From contig JADJPG010000020.1 of assembly GCA_016713365.1 (NCBI GenBank), forward strand, positions 1-64,000: a DNA stretch of 64,000 nt, given 5' to 3'. Position numbers and translations under genes: made by a program. Numbering within the stretch: position 1 is the first letter of the stretch; each line of letters starts with the position of its first letter. The stretch comes from Verrucomicrobiota bacterium (lineage in GTDB: Bacteria; Verrucomicrobiota; Verrucomicrobiia; Limisphaerales; JADJPG01). The notes below the pieces were generated by a model. The model saw only the letters and a program-made list of their open reading frames with translations, did no database searches and was not told the origin of the DNA. This document shows, piece after piece, positions 50,008 through 58,398 of the stretch.

Positions 50008-50197
50008 GCTGTGAATAGTGGAAACAACTCGCAGTGTCAAGGGCACGACAGGAACTTACGGAGATTACGGAGCACGAAAAACTTCGTGAGCAAGAAAGGA
50101 CAAGAGACAGAACCGGAGGTTATTCTGGAACGGCACAATCTGTTCACATCCAACCGGGTGGTTACTCGGATGGTTGTTGGTAGCAACGGTGGATAAT
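50008..50197. other. Intergenic region upstream of dnaN with candidate DnaA-box-like 9-mers
   Basis: Three 9-mers resemble the TTATNCACA box: 50010-50018 (minus-strand CTATTCACA, 8/9), 50140-50148 (plus strand, 7/9) and 50188-50196 (minus-strand TTATCCACC, 8/9). The AT-richer flank near 49970-50010 is also present. This is weak evidence for a replication-origin remnant. Confidence 0.3.
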
Positions 50198-50211
50198 CTG
50201 GAGACGGCGAT

Positions 50212-51017
50212 TTAGAAGCCGTTCAAGACATCGATCATGCCGCGAAGCTTGCCGTAATCGCGCTTGTTGAACTCGAAGCTAATGCGCGGGAGGTTCACGA
50301 ACTGGTTATCTTCGCGTTCCTCGGGCGTCGCTTCGCAAACTTTCACCTTCTCACCGACGATGAGATCCGCGAAGTCTTCGTTGAGAGCGTCGATGGACGC
50401 CTGCGAGGGCGTGTGCTGCAATCGAATGACCAGCCGATCGCGAACGAACCGCATGGAATGGTAATTCCGGTAGAAGCGAGTGATAAACTTCACAGCGTGC
50501 TCTGGATCATCCGTGATGTGATAGAGGTTCAGATCCTCTGGTGAAATGAGCCCGTTACGAAGGAGATGTTCGCGGACGTGCTTGTCCCACTGTTCCCACG
50601 GCAGGCGGATGTTCGCGCCGAAGCTGCGCTCGGGTCCGGCGCCTTCGTGACCGGCTTGCATGATGCCCGGTCCGGCTCCGGTGATGACCATCCATCCGGC
50701 GTCCGCGATCTTACGTGCGAAGTCGACGGCTTGTTGGTATTCCTGCTTGGAGGGAGCGGTACGAGCCGAGCCGAAAATGGTGACCTTGCGAGTTCCGGCG
50801 TGAGGTTCGAACAACTTGAAGGCGTAACGCAGCTCGCGAACGGCGGTTTGGATGACGCGCGCACCCCCCGGACGGAAACGTCGGTCAGCAGCTTGAGCGC
50901 GTTATCGATGATGTCCGAAACCAGGTCGGGGTTATTACCTCCGCCTTTGTAGGCGATGAGTTCCTGAATGCGCCGCTTTAACTCTGGATCCATCTGCGGC
51001 TTGTCCGATCTATCCAT
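50212..51017 (-). CDS. LOG-family (TIGR00730-like) protein, one frame disruption
   Basis: From the ATG at 51017 the first frame reads MDRSDKPQMDPELKRRIQEL, then NALKLLTDVSVRG. The second frame carries VIQTAVRELRYAFKLFEPHA, then VTIFGSARTAPSKQEYQQAV, VITGAGPGIMQAGHEGA and the rest. A six-C run at 50864-50869 on the plus strand marks the break; one more base restores the frame. Corrected length is about 268 residues. LOG-family proteins include cytokinin phosphoribohydrolases and nucleotide-processing enzymes; here the PGGxGTxxE motif is not in the usual form, so the activity is uncertain. Confidence 0.75.
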
Positions 51018-51110
51018 GCAGTGAGACTATCGGCTGAAGACCGAAATGCAACAGCCCCAGATGTAATGAAGGTTTACGTTTGTCCGTCACCTGATTAGGA
51101 ACAGTCCGTC

Positions 51111-52271
51111 TTGAGATCCGTCACCCTAACGATCCTCAGTTGCAGCCACGCGCTGCCTGGTGTGCTTGTGCTCGTGCTGACGTTCTTCCCGCTCGAGGCG
51201 GCGGCGCACACACCGAGCGAGACGTATCTCTCAGTGCAAGTGGATGGGACCAACCTCACCGCGCGATGGGACGTCGCGCTGCGCGACCTACATCAGGGAA
51301 TGGGCCTCGATTCCACCAAGGTGCCAGCGAATCGTTCCGAAGAATTGCAGGCGCGCGAAGAGGCGCTGGCCCTGGATGTCGCGGCGGGATTGGAGATCCG
51401 CGCGGACAGCAATCTCGTTCAACTCACGGTGACCGATTACACGACGCTGCCGTTGAACGACGTGGAGTATGCACGACTCATCTTCGCCGGAGCCGGAGTC
51501 AACGGGCGAATTCGGGTCGTTGAAATCAACGCCGGCTCCGTGTTTCGAGTGGACACCAACATGCACGGCTTGCTGCGCGTGGAGAATGCTGGGCGCGTCG
51601 ATGCGGTTGCGTTCAACCAAAACGCGCCATCCCACGCCTTTCAACTCGCGAGCAACGAGGGAAGGCTAGAACGCTGGATGACGTTCATTTGGGAAGGCGT
51701 GTGGCACATCTGGATTGGTTTCGATCACATTCTATTCCTGATGGCCTTGCTGCTGCCGGCGGTATTGAAGCGGGAGAAGCGCGAATGGCGGGGCGTGGAC
51801 AGCTTGAAACCCGCCTTCATGAACGTGCTGAAGATTGTTACAGCATTCACGGTGGCGCATTCCGTGACGCTCACCCTGGCGGCCTTCGACCTGATCAATC
51901 TTCCGACGCGCCTCGTCGAGTCCGTGATTGCAGCGTCCGTTGCAGTTGCGGCGGCAAACAACCTCTGGCCGATGACGCAGGGGAAGAGCTGGATGATGGC
52001 GGGCGGCTTCGGGTTAATTCACGGCTTCGGCTTCGCGTCGGTGCTGGGAGATCTGGGACTGGAGAGCGCGAACCTCGCTGCGGCTCTGGTGGGCTTCAAC
52101 CTCGGCGTGGAATTCGGCCAGCTGGTGATCGTTGGGTTGTTCCTGCCGTGGGCGTTTGCGCTGCGGGGAACGGCCCTCTATCAAACTGGTGTCGTCAAGA
52201 TCGGATCGAGCCTCATCATCGTCATCGCGCTCCTCTGGATGGCGGAACGGATGTTCGGAATGAGCCTGTAG
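51111..52271 (+). CDS. HupE/UreJ-family membrane protein
   Basis: A 386-residue protein. An N-terminal signal peptide is followed by an extracytoplasmic domain (AHTPSETYLSVQVDGTNLTA) and a C-terminal membrane domain with FIWEGVWHIWIGFDHILFLM and GGFGLIHGFGFASVLGDL. The histidine-rich membrane helices are the hallmark of HupE/UreJ-type metal transporters (nickel or cobalt). No nickel enzyme genes are adjacent. Confidence 0.82.
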   Translation: MRSVTLTILSCSHALPGVLVLVLTFFPLEAAAHTPSETYLSVQVDGTNLTARWDVALRDLHQGMGLDSTKVPANRSEELQAREEALALDVAAGLEIRADSNLVQLTVTDYTTLPLNDVEYARLIFAGAGVNGRIRVVEINAGSVFRVDTNMHGLLRVENAGRVDAVAFNQNAPSHAFQLASNEGRLERWMTFIWEGVWHIWIGFDHILFLMALLLPAVLKREKREWRGVDSLKPAFMNVLKIVTAFTVAHSVTLTLAAFDLINLPTRLVESVIAASVAVAAANNLWPMTQGKSWMMAGGFGLIHGFGFASVLGDLGLESANLAAALVGFNLGVEFGQLVIVGLFLPWAFALRGTALYQTGVVKIGSSLIIVIALLWMAERMFGMSL

Positions 52272-52292
52272 CGCGAACGTTCGCGCCTCGAC

Positions 52293-52592
52293 TCAGCTCT
52301 CGATCACGTTGATCTCAACCGGCTCAACGTTAATTCCGCTTTTCGTCAGCCACGTGATGGCGGAAGCGATCTCGGACGACTTGCCGTCGAGTTCGAGGCA
52401 GACGATGCCGATCTCATCGTTCACGCTCGCCTGACGGATGTTCGTGATGATGTCGAACTTCTTGCCCAGCTCCCAGAGAATCGGCCGCGTGATCTTCTGC
52501 GGCGGATACATCAACCACAGACGCTTCTTTTCCTGCGCGTTTGTGACCTTCTTCTTGGCGGGCGCCGGTTTCTTTTTGGCTTTCGTGGCCAT
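52293..52592 (-). CDS. NIL-domain protein
   Basis: A 99-residue protein with a lysine/alanine/proline-rich N-terminus (MATKAKKKPAPAKKKV) and an ACT-like NIL domain (LWLMYPPQKITRPILWELGK, IGIVCLELDGKSSEIASAIT, GINVEPVEIN). NIL domains occur on methionine ABC transporter ATPases and in a homocysteine-synthesis ferredoxin system of anaerobes. It is the third gene after thrC and the sulfur carrier, under the SAM riboswitch. Confidence 0.85.
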   Translation of the reverse strand: MATKAKKKPAPAKKKVTNAQEKKRLWLMYPPQKITRPILWELGKKFDIITNIRQASVNDEIGIVCLELDGKSSEIASAITWLTKSGINVEPVEINVIES

Positions 52593-52627
52593 GAGTGTTG
52601 ATGCGTGAGACGTGACGCGTGATTGGT

Positions 52628-52903
52628 TTAGCCGCCAGCGATCGCGGGGATGATGCTGATCTCGTCGCCATCCTTCACCGGCGTGTCCTGGTTCTGGAGG
52701 AAACGAATGTCTTCCTCGTTCACATACACGTTCACAAAGCGGCGCACGCCGCCCTGCTCATCGAGCAAACGCTCCTTGATGCCGGGATAGCGGGTCTGAA
52801 GCTCGTTGATGGTGTCGGCAATGGTGCCGGGATTCACCTCGACGAGTTCTTCGTCATTGGTGAGCTTCCGCAAGGGGGTCGGGATACGTACTTTGGCTGC
52901 CAT
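52628..52903 (-). CDS. MoaD/ThiS-family ubiquitin-like sulfur carrier protein
   Basis: A 91-residue protein ending in the required Gly-Gly (EISIIPAIAGG). It has RIPTPLRKLTNDEELVEVNP and the MoaD-like NVYVNEEDIRFLQ, DGDEISIIPA. The C-terminal glycine can be activated and thiocarboxylated, donating sulfur to a biosynthetic enzyme. It lies 39 bases after thrC and 35 bases before the NIL gene. No E1-like (MoeB/ThiF) activator gene is present in this window. Confidence 0.88.
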   Translation of the reverse strand: MAAKVRIPTPLRKLTNDEELVEVNPGTIADTINELQTRYPGIKERLLDEQGGVRRFVNVYVNEEDIRFLQNQDTPVKDGDEISIIPAIAGG

Positions 52904-52942
52904 AAAATGTTGTTCGTGTGCGGTTCGCTGTCAGCAGTGGCC

Positions 52943-54214
52943 TCAGGCGTTGACCAGTTGTTTCTCGGCGGCCAGCAACGTCTCGAATTCGCGCAGGCTC
53001 GGCTTGATCTCACGCGGCTGACCGCAGTGGCCGGTGACGGCATCGAGCGTCTTGAGGCCGTTGCCAGTGATGCAGAGAACGGCAGAATCTTTCGCGGGAA
53101 TCTTCCCACTGGCAATGAGTTTCTTGGCCACGCCCACGGTGACGCCGCCAGCGGTCTCGGCGAAGATGCCTTCGTTCTCGGCCAGCAGCTTGATGCCCTC
53201 GCGAATTTCGTCGTCGGTCACGTCCTCTGCGTAGCCGTGCGATTCCTTCATCACCTTCAGCGAATAGAAACCATCGGCCGGCGTGCCGATCGCCAGCGAC
53301 TTGGCGATGGTGTTCGGCTTGACGGGCTTGAAGAAATCGAGCCCCGCCTTTTGCGCGTGCGAGATCGGATTGCAACCCGTCGCCTGCGCGCCGTGCATGT
53401 GCCACTGGCTTTCGGACACGAGGCCGAGCTTCGACATTTCCTGATATGCCTTGTGAATCTTGGTCAGCAACGAGCCGGACGCCATCGGCACCACGGTGTG
53501 CTGCGGCACGCGCCAGCCGAGCTGTTCCATGATCTCGAAGCCCATGCTCTTGGAACCTTCGGCGTAATACGGACGCATGTTTACATTCACGAACGCCCAG
53601 CCGTACTTGCCGGCGATCTCAGCGCAGAGACGGTTCACCTCGTCGTAGTGACCCTTGATGCCGATGACCTGCGCGCCGTAGATCAGAGAGTTGAGAATCT
53701 TGCCCTGCTCCAAATCCGCCGGGATGAAGACGTAGGCCTTGAGACCGGCGGAACCGGCATTCGCGGCGACAGAGTTCGCGAGATTGCCAGTGGAAGCGCA
53801 GGCGACGGTGGTGAAACCGAGCTCCCGCGCGCGGCTCAATGCGACGCTGACTACGCGATCTTTAAAGGACAGCGTCGGATAATTCACCGCGTCGTTCTTG
53901 ATCCAGAGCTCGCGGATGCCCAGCGCCTTGGCGAGACGATCAGCCTTCACGAGCGGCGTGAAGCCGACCTGGCGGCCCACCGTCGGCTCGTCTGCGACTG
54001 GCAGCAATTCCCGGTAGCGCCACATCGTCTGCGGACGTGACTCAATGGCGGCGCGCGTCAGCGACTTCTTGATGAGCGCGTAGTCGTAAGCCACCTCCAA
54101 CGGACCGAAATCGAATTCGCATACGTGCGTGGCGGCGAGAGGATATTCCCGGCCGCACTCGCGGCACTTGAGGGCCTTCATGAAACCAGCGTTGCTCTGC
54201 ATACGTTTTTCCAT
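52943..54214 (-). CDS. thrC: Threonine synthase-like PLP enzyme, SAM-riboswitch controlled
   Basis: A 423-residue fold-type II PLP enzyme. The N-terminal ALKCRECGREYPLAATHVCE is a zinc-ribbon-like motif. The PLP lysine is in PTLSFKDRVVSVALSRARE, ACASTGNLANSVAANAG binds the phosphate, and GNGLKTLDAV is at the C-terminus. Sequence alone says threonine synthase (O-phosphohomoserine to threonine). The SAM-I riboswitch upstream and the sulfur-carrier and NIL genes downstream suggest it may use O-phosphohomoserine for homocysteine synthesis instead (inference). Confidence 0.8.
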   Translation of the reverse strand: MEKRMQSNAGFMKALKCRECGREYPLAATHVCEFDFGPLEVAYDYALIKKSLTRAAIESRPQTMWRYRELLPVADEPTVGRQVGFTPLVKADRLAKALGIRELWIKNDAVNYPTLSFKDRVVSVALSRARELGFTTVACASTGNLANSVAANAGSAGLKAYVFIPADLEQGKILNSLIYGAQVIGIKGHYDEVNRLCAEIAGKYGWAFVNVNMRPYYAEGSKSMGFEIMEQLGWRVPQHTVVPMASGSLLTKIHKAYQEMSKLGLVSESQWHMHGAQATGCNPISHAQKAGLDFFKPVKPNTIAKSLAIGTPADGFYSLKVMKESHGYAEDVTDDEIREGIKLLAENEGIFAETAGGVTVGVAKKLIASGKIPAKDSAVLCITGNGLKTLDAVTGHCGQPREIKPSLREFETLLAAEKQLVNA

Positions 54215-54255
54215 TTAACAGTTGTTTTTGGGCCTGCCGCCCGATCCGGGCAACA

Positions 54256-54287
54256 AAAAAACCCCTTCCCATCGGATGAGAAGAGGT
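54256..54287 (-). terminator. Expression-platform terminator of the SAM riboswitch
   Basis: On the minus strand CCTCTTCTCAT (54287-54277) pairs with ATGGGAAGGGG (54273-54263), including G-U pairs, with a 3-base loop and followed by seven U residues (54262-54256). It lies about 40 bases before the thrC start and is the off-state hairpin. Confidence 0.9.
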
Positions 54288-54304
54288 CAGACAACGGCGC
54301 GCTC

Positions 54305-54430
54305 TCTTCCCATCTTTTCCCGAACCGTCGCCGGTCCGAGCTGGAATTGGCACCTGGTCGTTGCAGTCGCACTGCAACCGGTTGCCGTGGTTTCACAGGG
54401 CCAGTCCCTCAACCACTCGCGATGAGATCG
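54305..54430 (-). ncRNA. SAM-I (S-box) riboswitch
   Basis: The minus strand has the conserved S-box core. From 5' to 3' it reads ATCTCATCGCGAGTGG (P1 start), TTGAGGGACTGGCCC, TGTGAAACCACGGCAACC, a variable hairpin, CCAGGTGCCAATTCCAGC, and GATGGGA (closing P1). These are the invariant kink-turn, pseudoknot and SAM-pocket segments. A terminator follows (54256-54287), so SAM binding should reduce transcription of thrC, the sulfur carrier and the NIL gene. This class usually controls methionine and cysteine genes. Confidence 0.93.
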
Positions 54431-54528
54431 TTGATCACTTATCAACGAATGCGGATACATTGATTGCTGCACTTCCAAGTGTCAAATGGAATTTCCGTCG
54501 CCGCGGTTGCCCACCGCCCCAAAATCCT

Positions 54529-55906
54529 TCAGTGCTCTGCGATTGTCACGACCACGCGTTGATAACGCGTCAACGCAGGAACGCCGCTGTCGGTGACCAT
54601 CAACGCCACGTGAATCGTCTCGCCCGCGCGCGCTGACGGCGGCACCACGAACGACGCTTCGGAGGTCGAACTTCCCGCTATCGGGATGGCCGCGTTCAGC
54701 GTTCCTGCTTCCGCGTAGTGAACCCACTCAAACTTCAGCGCATGCTTGTCCGGGTCGCTGGATTCGGCGGCATTCAGGATGACTCGCTCACCGGGCTTCG
54801 CGGTGCGATGCAACGCTCCGGCGATACGCGGGTGCGGCGGATGATTCGCGCCTGCGAAGTCGTTCACACACCAGTCGAGCCGCGCGGCGAAGTCGTTCTG
54901 TAAATGGACCGCCCAACGCCGCAGTGTGTTGTCGCGATTCGTCGATCCGTTCCAGGCATCAACCTGATTCGCCCAGAAGTAAGGCTTGCCAGGAAACGTC
55001 TCGTTCGCGCCGTAGCGTCCAGCCCACGAGCCCCATTCGGGATGCGCCGGATCGCCTAGGCCGTTCGGCACCAGATAGAGAAAGCTCGCGGTGTCGCCCT
55101 CCTTGCACCAATGCGTTGTATTCGTCGGATACAACGCGCCGAGCGGACCATGTCCGGAGCGCACGTCGCGTTCGATGTCGAAGCCTCCGGCCTTCGAGGT
55201 CAGCGCCGAGAACCGGTGATACCAGCGCAGGCGATTCAGCTCCGGTCGCCATGTATCGATCCAGAATGAGAACGGCGGTTGGATGTCCGTCGTGTGAGCG
55301 CCGAACGCATTGGCCGAACTCAGCCGGAGCTTGCTCTTGAACGTCGCGTAACCCTCCGGCCCGCGCTCGCGCAGCACTTTGTCCAGCGCGCTTTAAGTTG
55401 TTCGTCGCGCCGCCGTGGTCCGTGCCCCAGTCGGAATACCAAACTGGCCGCGGATCAGGCGCATCGATCGCGGCGATGATCAGGTTCACGGCCTCGGCTG
55501 TGGAATTGTACCCGGCGACGGTTCGCTGGCGAAGAAGCTCGGGCTTCGGGTAACGCGCGTCGTGCTGAATCAGTTTTGGATAACACGCACCGTAGGCATC
55601 GATCATCCGCCGCACGATGCCGAGACCAGTGCGTTCCGGATTCTTGTTCTCGCCGCGCCGCGCTTCCGGACGATTTGCGATGATGCCCTCGACATCCCAC
55701 TCGTTTGCGTAGAGCAGAAAACGCACAAGCGATTGTTCATCGTCGGGATCGCCGCCCGCGTCGGTTTCAATGAGGATGCGAAGACGTTCAAGAGCGGCCG
55801 GCGAGGAAGATTGAAAATAGGTGGCAGCCGACGGAGGAGGCTCTGATCTCGGAAACCTGTTGGGCTTCCTGGGTAGTTTGAGCCTCGTCACCTCGGCTCC
55901 TACCAA
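54529..55906 (-). CDS. DUF1593 (nucleoside hydrolase-like) secreted protein, one frame disruption
   Basis: The first frame from 55906 contains RILIETDAGGDPDDEQSLVR, then ANEWDVEGIIANRPEARRGE, PRPVWYSDWGTDHGG. The second frame takes over near 55386-55391 and continues VLRERGPEGYATFKSKLRLS to the end (VPALTRYQRVVVTIAEH). Adding a two-base unit in the CGCG run near 55388 gives RALDKVLRERG and joins them. The first domain has the DxDDxxS-type loop of the nucleoside hydrolase fold; the C-terminal part is a DUF1593 C-terminal domain. A signal peptide is not visible, and the start overlaps the upstream gene by about 119 bases, so the real start may be later or out of frame. Confidence 0.6.
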
Positions 55907-57035
55907 GCGAGTGACTGAAGAACGCGTAGAGCTGCTCGTTCGATTCCGCGTTCGGCGAATGTTCCTTCCGGTTCGTCATCGCGACGCGGTTCGTGACACC
56001 GAGCACACTACTCACCTCGACGAGATGATTGAGTGCCTCCCAACGCGAAGGCGGATCTTCCGCGCCGCCGGAGACGAAGAACGGCCGTGGTGCAATGAGC
56101 GCGTGGAGTTCGTGGAGATCGCGACCTTGTTCGATCATACGCTTGTAGGCTCCGGTGCGCGGATTGGCAGCGGACGGAATCCCGGCCTTCGGTCGCTTCT
56201 CGTTCGCATCGAAGCCGAGATACCACGGCTCCCAGTAGTTCACGTTCGAGCGTGTCTCGTCGAACACGATGCCCGGATCGCTTACCGCCACGGCCGCGAA
56301 CTTCTCCCACAACGCCCCGGCGAACATCGCCCACTTGCCGCCATACGAATGCCCAACGACTCCGATGCGCTTCGCGTCCACCTCGGGCCGGTTGGCCAGG
56401 GCGTGCCAGGCGTTGGCGGCGACGTAGGCATGAAACGACAGCGGCTGACATTGCGCCGCGCCGACCTCCGGCTTCCACGCGTTGCCGCCGGGCGTCCCGA
56501 TGTTCAGCGTCACGAAGCCGAGACGCGCGAGTTGATAACCGAAGTCGCGAAACTGATTCGTGTTCAGCCCAACGCTCGTCTCTGGTTCGTAGAACACCAC
56601 GAGCACCGCGGGGAACGGCCCCTTGCCATCGGGCACCAGCAGCCAGCCTTCACCGGTCTGTTGCGGAGCGATATCCAGTCGCACGCGATGTTGGCTGAAG
56701 TTCTCGCGCCGGCTCGTTTGGAGAATCTCAACCTTCGGCTTCTCGATGATCGGCGGCCAAGGCCCCATCAGCTCCATCCACTCGCGACGAATCTCGGCGC
56801 GGCGGCGTGACCAATCCTCCGCCGAAAGTGCGCGTGATCCGTCCGTGAAAAGCAGCGGTGAACGATACGCGCCGAATTGATTCGAGAACGCCGCGGGCGG
56901 CTGGAAGAACGGCGCGATGAGCGGCCATGCGCCCGGGTTTGTTGGCTGCGCGGACGCAACGCTCCCGGCAGCGACCAGAATGCAGAATGCAAACAGCGCC
57001 CGGCTACAGCACCACTTCTGTGCCCACGCCTTCAT
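55788..57035 (-). CDS. Exported alpha/beta-hydrolase (glucuronoyl/acetylesterase-like)
   Basis: About 415 residues from the ATG at 57035 (MKAWAQKWCC...); an upstream ATG at 57083 is possible. A signal peptide is followed by PGAWPLIAPFFQPPAAFSNQ. The nucleophile is in IGVVGHSYGGKWAM (G-x-S-x-G), an acid in FVSGGAEDPPSRWEAL and the histidine in MTNRKEHSPNAESN. Related verrucomicrobial proteins are esterases or prolyl-oligopeptidase-fold enzymes of unknown substrate. It overlaps argB at its start and the next gene at its end; its last ~35 residues may be out of true frame. Confidence 0.7.
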   Translation of the reverse strand: MKAWAQKWCCSRALFAFCILVAAGSVASAQPTNPGAWPLIAPFFQPPAAFSNQFGAYRSPLLFTDGSRALSAEDWSRRRAEIRREWMELMGPWPPIIEKPKVEILQTSRRENFSQHRVRLDIAPQQTGEGWLLVPDGKGPFPAVLVVFYEPETSVGLNTNQFRDFGYQLARLGFVTLNIGTPGGNAWKPEVGAAQCQPLSFHAYVAANAWHALANRPEVDAKRIGVVGHSYGGKWAMFAGALWEKFAAVAVSDPGIVFDETRSNVNYWEPWYLGFDANEKRPKAGIPSAANPRTGAYKRMIEQGRDLHELHALIAPRPFFVSGGAEDPPSRWEALNHLVEVSSVLGVTNRVAMTNRKEHSPNAESNEQLYAFFSHSLGRSRGDEAQTTQEAQQVSEIRASSVGCHLFSIFLAGRS

Positions 57036-57879
57036 CAGTGAAGATTTCCAGCAGCACGGCGTGCGGTGTGCGCCCATCGACAAACGACACCTTCTCCACG
57101 CCGGATTTGATTGCCGCCACCGCGCTGTCCACTTTCGGAATCATGCCCTTGTCCACGATGCCCGCCTGCTTGAGGCCCGGCACTTCGCTGATCTGCAGAT
57201 GCGTGATGAGCGTCGCCGGATCCTTCGGATTTCGCATCAAGCCCGGCACGTCGCTCATGAACACCAGCCGCTTCGCGTTCAACGCGATGGCCGCGTGCGC
57301 GGCGGAGACATCCGCGTTGCAGTTGTAAATCTTTCCATCCTCGCCGCGCGCCGTCGGGCTGATCACGGGAGTGATGCCCTGCTCGATGCACTCGATGAGC
57401 GGCGCGGTGTTTACGCGAATGACCTCGCCGAGATAACCGGCGTCGAGCTTGCCGCCCTCCGGCGTGTCCAGCAGCAGCTTGCGGCAGGTGAAAATCTCCG
57501 TGCCGGCGAAGCCCTTCGCGCGGCCGCCCAGTTCATTGATGAGCTTCACAATCTCGGGATTGATCTCGCGCGACAGCACGCGATCCACGATCTCGACCGT
57601 GGCCTCGTCCGTTACGCGCTGGCCTTGGACGAAGTTCGCCTTCAAGCCCGCCGCCTCCATCGCGCGAGTGATGGCCTTGCCGCCGCCGTGAACGACCACC
57701 GGGTTGATCTCCACCGCTTCAAGAAAGACGATGTCGCGCGCCACGCCGTTGCGCACCGCCGGGTCCGGCGAATCCATGAACGACCCGCCGTATTTCACGA
57801 CGAACGTCTCGCCGCTGAACTTCTGAATGTAAGGCAGCGCTTCGAGCAGCGTCGCCGCTTTGGAGATCAAGTCTTGCAT
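57004..57879 (-). CDS. argB: Acetylglutamate kinase
   Basis: A 291-residue enzyme of arginine synthesis, phosphorylating N-acetylglutamate. The nucleotide site FVVKYGGSFMDSP and the substrate-binding VVHGGGKAITRAM are conserved; the C-terminal GVEKVSFVDGRTPHAVLLEI is typical. argD and argF are elsewhere in the window at 9.4-11.7 kb, so the pathway genes are scattered. Confidence 0.96.
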   Translation of the reverse strand: MQDLISKAATLLEALPYIQKFSGETFVVKYGGSFMDSPDPAVRNGVARDIVFLEAVEINPVVVHGGGKAITRAMEAAGLKANFVQGQRVTDEATVEIVDRVLSREINPEIVKLINELGGRAKGFAGTEIFTCRKLLLDTPEGGKLDAGYLGEVIRVNTAPLIECIEQGITPVISPTARGEDGKIYNCNADVSAAHAAIALNAKRLVFMSDVPGLMRNPKDPATLITHLQISEVPGLKQAGIVDKGMIPKVDSAVAAIKSGVEKVSFVDGRTPHAVLLEIFTDEGVGTEVVL

Positions 57880-58398
57880 CGTGAAGCCACAAGAGAACGG
57901 AGGAAGAGCACGGGCGGCAAGTGAATTTCAGTTCGCGCTGCAAAACAAAACGCCGAGAAGGGTCGTGCTCAGTATTTTCCGCAAACGAGAACATTTGCTT
58001 GATAAGAAATCGTTGAAGAAATTCGATTGTGAAGCGCCGGAAGCCCAATTGTTTTAGAGGCTACCTGTGGCGCTGCTATGAAAAGAAGAGTTGAGGGGGG
58101 CGTGTGACGCCGCAACACGTCGCCGAGTAAAGAAAACGGGCGGTGTGGTATTACCTTTGGCCAGGGAGACCACACCGCCCGGAGGCGCCAGACATTGATG
58201 AAGTGTCCGAACCTCGAAACCGTGTCAGAATGTTCTTTTACCTGCAAGAGAGGCATCGGAAGTAAATCTCCGGACAGAACATCGGGTGAAATCCCGTCGC
58301 ATCTGTCTCCCGAGAAGTAGTCTTCTCTCTCCGATTGCGCTCATGACGTGACAGGAGTTCGTTGCTGGGTATTCTCCGGCCGAACACCGAATCACATC
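57880..58398. other. Long leader/intergenic region between argB and the giant PVC gene
   Basis: About 520 bases. It contains a strong minus-strand terminator-like hairpin (listed separately) and two small hairpins on the plus side: CGGG-TGAAAT-CCCG (58277-58290 region) and GAGAAG-TAGT-CTTCTC. No open gene with family support. It could hold a small RNA or leader of argB. Confidence 0.4.
58130..58182 (-). terminator. Strong minus-strand hairpin with U-tract, 250 bases upstream of argB
   Basis: A perfect 13-bp stem: CGGGCGGTGTGGT (58137-58149) with ACCACACCGCCCG (58169-58181). On the minus strand the tail reads TTTTCTTT. No minus-strand gene lies upstream, so it may end a small RNA or be an argB leader attenuator. 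Confidence 0.6.

Noticed and set aside
58230..58370. Cobalamin-riboswitch-like core upstream of the giant PVC gene
   Set aside because: CGGGTGAAATCCCG superficially resembles part of the B12 box, but the rest of the conserved core and the B12-box GCCACTG element are absent, and the downstream gene is not a B12 gene.
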